Source: Helicobacteraceae bacterium (GTDB lineage: Bacteria; Campylobacterota; Campylobacteria; Campylobacterales; Sulfurimonadaceae). Taken from it: a stretch of 11,219 nt of DNA. Below are positions 8,148 through 11,219 of the stretch, one piece after another. Positions within the stretch are counted from its first letter, which is position 1, and every line of letters begins with the position of its first letter. The DNA lies in NCBI GenBank assembly GCA_015488075.1, contig WFOM01000146.1, positions 1 to 11,219 on the forward strand. Reading direction: 5' to 3'. The notes beneath the pieces are model-generated. The model made no database searches, was not told the origin of the DNA, and worked only from the letters and a program-made list of their open reading frames with translations. A program made the position numbers and the translations under genes.

Positions 8148-8937
8148 TCTTCTCCTGCCCTATTCTGTAAAGTGCAAAATCATACTTTAACGGGTCATTT
8201 TTATCAAACTCTTTTAGTTTTTCTGTCAGTTCTATCGCGGCTTGAAGGTCGTATGTTTTTCTGCTTAAGAGTCCTAGTTTTTTTGATACATTAAAAGTAT
8301 GGGTATCTAGTGGGATTATAAGATCGCTTTTATCTATATCTTTCCATAAGCCTAAGTCTATATTATCATCTCTTACCATCCATCTTATATACATCATCCA
8401 CCGTTTTAATGCACCTGCTCCCTTTGTTTTGTATGTCTCTTTTGATATAAGAAAATTATACCCCTGTGTATCTACAAAACCGGCCTTTTTTACGGCTTTT
8501 ATAAGTTCGTTTACACCTTCTATAACATCTCTTTTGTTTTTATATCCTTTTTTGAAAATCTCTTCAAGGCTTTCATTTTTTTTAATCTTTGAAAGTGCTG
8601 TAAACAAAGTTGCAACATCTGTTGAAGTCTGAAATCTGTAGTAATGGTTTTTCAAACTCTCTTTTATAGTTTTTTCATCACTCTCAAGAAGAGCAAAATC
8701 AAGACTTCTTAAAAATTTCACTATCTGTTTTACATTTCCATAGGCAAACAATGAACATACAAGTGCTACAAACTCATCTTTATACTCTCTTGCGACTATA
8801 ATAGGATCTAATCTATCTTCATTAACTTCACTGAAACTGTCTCTTTTAGCTACCTCTTTGTCTAAAAGTTTTTTTATCTTCAAATCTTTAGTTCCCAATC
8901 CTTTATACCCCCAACCTGTAAAGCTTTTTTCTTTCAC
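8137..8937 (-). CDS. TIGR02757/DUF2400 family protein, HhH-GPD-like
   Basis: I recognise this protein (266 residues in the longest frame) as TIGR02757/DUF2400, an uncharacterised family of Bacteroidetes and Campylobacterota. Family hallmarks are DPIIVAREYKDEFVALVCSLFAYGNVKQI (split at 44-52 and 55-72), KRWMMYIRWMVRDD (188-201), LIIPLDTHTFNVSKKLGLL (206-224) and DPLKYDFALYRIG (248-260). The DTH...V..KLGL segment closely resembles the catalytic-Asp region of endonuclease III glycosylases (VDTHVxRVxxRLGL), and the last motif resembles their penultimate helix. A GPD-type hairpin and the 4Fe-4S cysteines are not visible, so enzymatic activity is unproven. The start is uncertain: GTG 8937 overlaps rpoN by 35 bases and lacks a clear ribosome binding site. 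TTG 8898, just after the rpoN stop (253 residues), or TTG 8883 (248 residues) may be the real start, since homologues as I remember them begin near KIKKLLDKEV. The longest frame is listed. Confidence 0.85.
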   Translation of the reverse strand: MKEKSFTGWGYKGLGTKDLKIKKLLDKEVAKRDSFSEVNEDRLDPIIVAREYKDEFVALVCSLFAYGNVKQIVKFLRSLDFALLESDEKTIKESLKNHYYRFQTSTDVATLFTALSKIKKNESLEEIFKKGYKNKRDVIEGVNELIKAVKKAGFVDTQGYNFLISKETYKTKGAGALKRWMMYIRWMVRDDNIDLGLWKDIDKSDLIIPLDTHTFNVSKKLGLLSRKTYDLQAAIELTEKLKEFDKNDPLKYDFALYRIGQEKISI

Positions 8938-10177
8938 TTGAGCCCGGTATGTTTAACTGAAGTCTGTATTTGGCTATAGTTCTTCTTCCTATATCTACTT
9001 TGAATTTTTCCTGCACCATACTCAAAATCTTCATATCGCTAAGAGGCTTATCTTTTGGTTCATTTTTTACTAACTCTTTTACAAAATCTTTTATAGCAGC
9101 ATTTGAGATATCTTCTTCTATGGCGGTTGTGAAAAAGTTTTTCATAGGTATAAGTCCCCTGTTGCATGCTATATATTTGTTTGCTATGGCTCTTGATATG
9201 GTTGAGGGGTTGTGTCCAAATTCATCTGCCAGAGTTTTTAATGTAAGGGGCTTTATATCTCCTCCGATAAAAAAATCATACTGATACTCTATAATCATAA
9301 GTCCAACTTTGTAAAGTGTTGCTTTTCTCATCTCTATGGCATCAACCAGATTTTTGGCTTCTTTTAGTTTGTGTTTTACAAACTCCATATCTTCATCATA
9401 ACTTCTGTCTATCTCTATCACAGGATAATAATCATCATTGAGTTTTATCTGTATGTTTCTTTCTTCATCAAAATATATATAGATATCCGGCACTATCTGC
9501 TCCTCATCTTCTAAGTATTCAAGATTTGGAGGGTTTTTAAAACCTTTTACAACCTTTATGGCCTCATCAAAATATGCTTCTTTAGAGTATGAGTGAATAT
9601 TTTCCATATCATTTATAAGTTTTAGAGCCAGAGTGTAAGCACCGTCTGAAATCTCTGCATTGTCAAGCTGAAACAAAAAAGACTCTTTTAGATCTTTAGC
9701 CCCTATCCCGACAGGTTCTATATATCTAAAGCGGCTTCTGATTTTTTCAAATTCGTTTGATTCTATACCGTTTTCATCGCAAAACTTCGTTGTATCACCT
9801 TCATAGTAACCGTTTTCATCAAGATTTTTTACGACAAATTCGGCAATTTTTCTTGAAAGTGGTGTCGGAAAAAGATGAGAGTCTATCTGCTTATACAAAA
9901 CATCATACAAAGACTCTTTTTGTATGGTAAGTGCTTCAATCTTCTCACTGCTTGCATTGTGAACATATCCGTTTAAAATCTTTTTCGGAATCGATGATGA
10001 AAAATCCTCTTCGTTTGGATTTTTAACCTCTATAAGAGGATTTTCTTCTACAAAAGGTTTTATAGCTTCATTTAGTTCAAGTATATTTGAATGCAAAATA
10101 GGAAGCCAGTTTTTAAGTGTGGAAGAGAGTTTGTGTTTTGTTTCAACTCCTCCACTTATCTTTAAACCAACCCCCAT
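8903..10177 (-). CDS. rpoN: RNA polymerase sigma-54 factor
   Basis: This 424-residue sigma-54 binds -24/-12 promoters and needs AAA+ activators; in Campylobacterota it mainly drives middle flagellar genes. Region I is short and Gln-poor (residues 1-50, ending LNEAIKPFVEENPLIEV). The core-binding domain spans about 80-280 (DENGYYEGD, the VGIGAKDLKESFLFQL segment). The helix-turn-helix is near 315-340 (LTLKTLADEFGHNPSTISRAI). The RpoN box GRRTIAKYR at 397-405 differs from the consensus ARRTVAKYR by conservative changes and should still read the -24 element. ATG 10177 has AGGG at 10184-10187 on the opposite strand, which overlaps the lptB stop and suggests coupling. The order tsaE-lptB-rpoN matches C. 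jejuni Cj0668 to Cj0670. Length is slightly below the proteobacterial norm of about 475, mostly because of the compact N-terminal part. Confidence 0.96.
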   Translation of the reverse strand: MGVGLKISGGVETKHKLSSTLKNWLPILHSNILELNEAIKPFVEENPLIEVKNPNEEDFSSSIPKKILNGYVHNASSEKIEALTIQKESLYDVLYKQIDSHLFPTPLSRKIAEFVVKNLDENGYYEGDTTKFCDENGIESNEFEKIRSRFRYIEPVGIGAKDLKESFLFQLDNAEISDGAYTLALKLINDMENIHSYSKEAYFDEAIKVVKGFKNPPNLEYLEDEEQIVPDIYIYFDEERNIQIKLNDDYYPVIEIDRSYDEDMEFVKHKLKEAKNLVDAIEMRKATLYKVGLMIIEYQYDFFIGGDIKPLTLKTLADEFGHNPSTISRAIANKYIACNRGLIPMKNFFTTAIEEDISNAAIKDFVKELVKNEPKDKPLSDMKILSMVQEKFKVDIGRRTIAKYRLQLNIPGSSERKKLYRLGV

Positions 10178-10183
10178 AAACTG

Positions 10184-10187
10184 CCCT
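10184..10187 (-). promoter_or_regulatory. rpoN ribosome binding site overlapping the lptB stop
   Basis: Read on the minus strand, TAGGGCAGTTTATG joins the lptB TAG stop (10186-10188) to an AGGG six bases before the rpoN ATG. Ribosomes ending lptB would be placed to restart on rpoN. Confidence 0.6.
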
Positions 10188-10908
10188 AAAACTTAAACTC
10201 TTCACCAAGATAGTGTTTTCTGACATCTTCGTTTTTGCTAATCTCATCACTTGTTCCGCTGGCAAGAAGTTCACCAGATTTTATAACATATGCCCTGTGG
10301 CAAACCGAGAGTGTCTCTCTTACATTATGATCGGTTATAAGCACACCTATACCTATAGATATCAACTGCTCTATAACTTTTTGTATATCAACAACCGCAA
10401 TAGGATCAACACCTGCAAAAGGCTCATCAAGAAGAAAAAACTTTGGTTCATTAACCAAAGCTCTTGCTATCTCAACCCTTCTTCTTTCACCACCGCTTAA
10501 GCTGATACCTTTTCTGTATCTGATAGGCTCTATGTTAAACATATCCAGAAGCTCTTCTATCCTTTTTTGCTGTTGTTGTTTTGATTTGTATCTTACTTCT
10601 GCAGCTACCAGCAAATTTTCTTCAACAGTTAAATCTTTAAAAACAGATGCCTCCTGAGGAAGATAGCCTATACCTTTTATAGCCCTTTTGTGCAAAGGCA
10701 AAACAGATATATCTTCATCATCAAAAAACACTTTTCCTCCGGTTGCTTCTATAAGTCCGCATATCATATAAAAAGTAGTGGTTTTTCCTGCACCGTTTGG
10801 TCCAAGTAGCCCTACTACCTCACCACTGCTTACATCAAGCGATATACCTTTTACTATCTCCAAATCTTTTATGGTTTTTTTTAAATCTTTTGCAACAAGC
10901 TTATGCAT
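10186..10908 (-). CDS. lptB: LPS export ABC transporter ATP-binding protein
   Basis: The 240-residue ABC ATPase powers extraction of lipopolysaccharide from the inner membrane, working as a dimer with LptF and LptG. Walker A is GPNGAGKT at 36-43 and the Q-loop is LPQEASVF with Q85. The signature is [13 protein letters not shown] from 137, Walker B is FFLLDE at 157-162 followed by PFAGVDP, and the switch histidine is H194 in [10 protein letters not shown]. The stretch [19 protein letters not shown] and DHNVRETL are specific to the LptB subfamily and separate it from LivF/LivG amino acid transporters. Its ATG overlaps the tsaE stop by eight bases, with AGGG at 10915-10918 as ribosome binding site. 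No lptA or lptC lies in view. LptB next to rpoN is a common arrangement in proteobacteria. Confidence 0.95.
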   Translation of the reverse strand: MHKLVAKDLKKTIKDLEIVKGISLDVSSGEVVGLLGPNGAGKTTTFYMICGLIEATGGKVFFDDEDISVLPLHKRAIKGIGYLPQEASVFKDLTVEENLLVAAEVRYKSKQQQQKRIEELLDMFNIEPIRYRKGISLSGGERRRVEIARALVNEPKFFLLDEPFAGVDPIAVVDIQKVIEQLISIGIGVLITDHNVRETLSVCHRAYVIKSGELLASGTSDEISKNEDVRKHYLGEEFKF

Positions 10909-11219
10909 AACTTACCCTGTATTCTCTTTTGTCGTCTTTTTTTTCTATCTCTATCTTTGCAACCTCAAAGCCGTAAGATTTTAACATATTTTCCAACTCG
11001 TCATTACCCCACTCTATAAAATGAAGGCCCTCTTTTTCAAGCTCTTCTAAAAGTCCCAAAGATATAAAACTCTCCAATCCTTTATTGTAAATGTCATAAT
11101 GATAAACCCTATCACCATATATCTGCTGAAGAGAAAAGGTAGGTGATGTTACATCATCATCCAATCCCAGAAAACTTGCAAAACGGCGAACAAGAGTTGT
11201 TTTGCCGCTTGCCAAATCC
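10901..11219 (-). CDS. tsaE: tRNA t6A biosynthesis ATPase TsaE, 5' end missing
   Basis: The frame is open to the window edge, so the N-terminus is missing; the TTG at 11215 is an internal Leu codon inside the Walker A loop. The visible 105 residues begin [13 protein letters not shown], a P-loop in which Ser replaces the usual Gly (GELGAGKTT in many bacteria). Then come [12 protein letters not shown], the HYDIYN segment matching the HxDLYR motif, [18 protein letters not shown], and a short lysine-rich C-terminal strand. These are the defining TsaE (YjeE) motifs in order. TsaE works with TsaB and TsaD to install threonylcarbamoyl on adenosine 37 of ANN-reading tRNAs. The last eight bases are shared with lptB, whose ATG lies in another frame, so the genes are probably co-translated. 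A full-length family member has about 130-150 residues, so some 30 residues are off the window. Confidence 0.92.
   Translation of the reverse strand, partial: DLASGKTTLVRRFASFLGLDDDVTSPTFSLQQIYGDRVYHYDIYNKGLESFISLGLLEELEKEGLHFIEWGNDELENMLKSYGFEVAKIEIEKKDDKREYRVSYA

Noticed and set aside
8970..9284. Plus-strand frame of 104 codons opposite rpoN
   Set aside because: It is a shadow of the conserved sigma-54 C-terminal region, including the RpoN box; no homology recognised.
10901..10910. Perfect palindrome TTATGCATAA as an operator
   Set aside because: It is the tsaE stop/lptB start overlap; the symmetry follows from the ATGCATAA coding overlap, and no second copy or promoter is nearby.
1..11219. 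Phase-variable homopolymer tracts, CRISPR repeats, mobile elements, tRNA genes
   Set aside because: No long G or C runs, no regularly spaced repeats, no transposase or integrase motifs and no tRNA-like cloverleaf were seen; gene packing leaves no room for them.

Overview
The window is an AT-rich stretch (about one third G+C by eye) of a bacterial chromosome. It fits the Campylobacterota (formerly Epsilonproteobacteria), most likely a free-living Sulfurimonas/Arcobacter-like lineage. The grounds are gene order and family content: fur-lysS-glyA-DUF1882-SPOR-aroE is the order I know from Campylobacter jejuni (Cj0400 to Cj0405, with a CvpA gene before fur), and tsaE-lptB-rpoN matches another C. 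jejuni block (Cj0668 to Cj0670). DUF1882 and the TIGR02757/DUF2400 family are also typical of this phylum. These assignments come from memory, not from a search.

Layout. Positions 1-8147 (+ strand) hold nine genes packed head to tail with gaps of 10-25 bases or short overlaps: the C-terminal part of a diguanylate cyclase, cvpA, fur, lysS, glyA, a DUF1882 gene, a membrane-anchored SPOR gene, trpE and aroE. Positions 8137-11219 (- strand) hold four more, read in the order tsaE (5' end cut by the window), lptB, rpoN and a TIGR02757/DUF2400 gene. The two runs converge and overlap tail to tail by 11 bases at 8137-8147. No gene-free stretch exceeds 26 bases, so promoters for both runs should lie outside the window or inside genes. 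I see no tRNA, rRNA, CRISPR array, insertion sequence, long repeat or convincing terminator.

Function. The left run mixes signalling (c-di-GMP synthesis), iron-responsive control (Fur), translation (lysyl-tRNA synthetase), one-carbon metabolism (serine hydroxymethyltransferase), cell-envelope work (CvpA, SPOR) and aromatic amino acid synthesis (shikimate dehydrogenase upstream of chorismate, anthranilate synthase downstream). The right run mixes tRNA t6A modification (TsaE), lipopolysaccharide export (LptB), sigma-54 and a putative HhH-GPD-like protein. It looks like ordinary core genome, with no defence or mobile system. The most interesting points are fold-level resemblances in two uncharacterised families: DUF1882 to archaeo-eukaryotic primase-like domains, and TIGR02757/DUF2400 to endonuclease III-type glycosylases.
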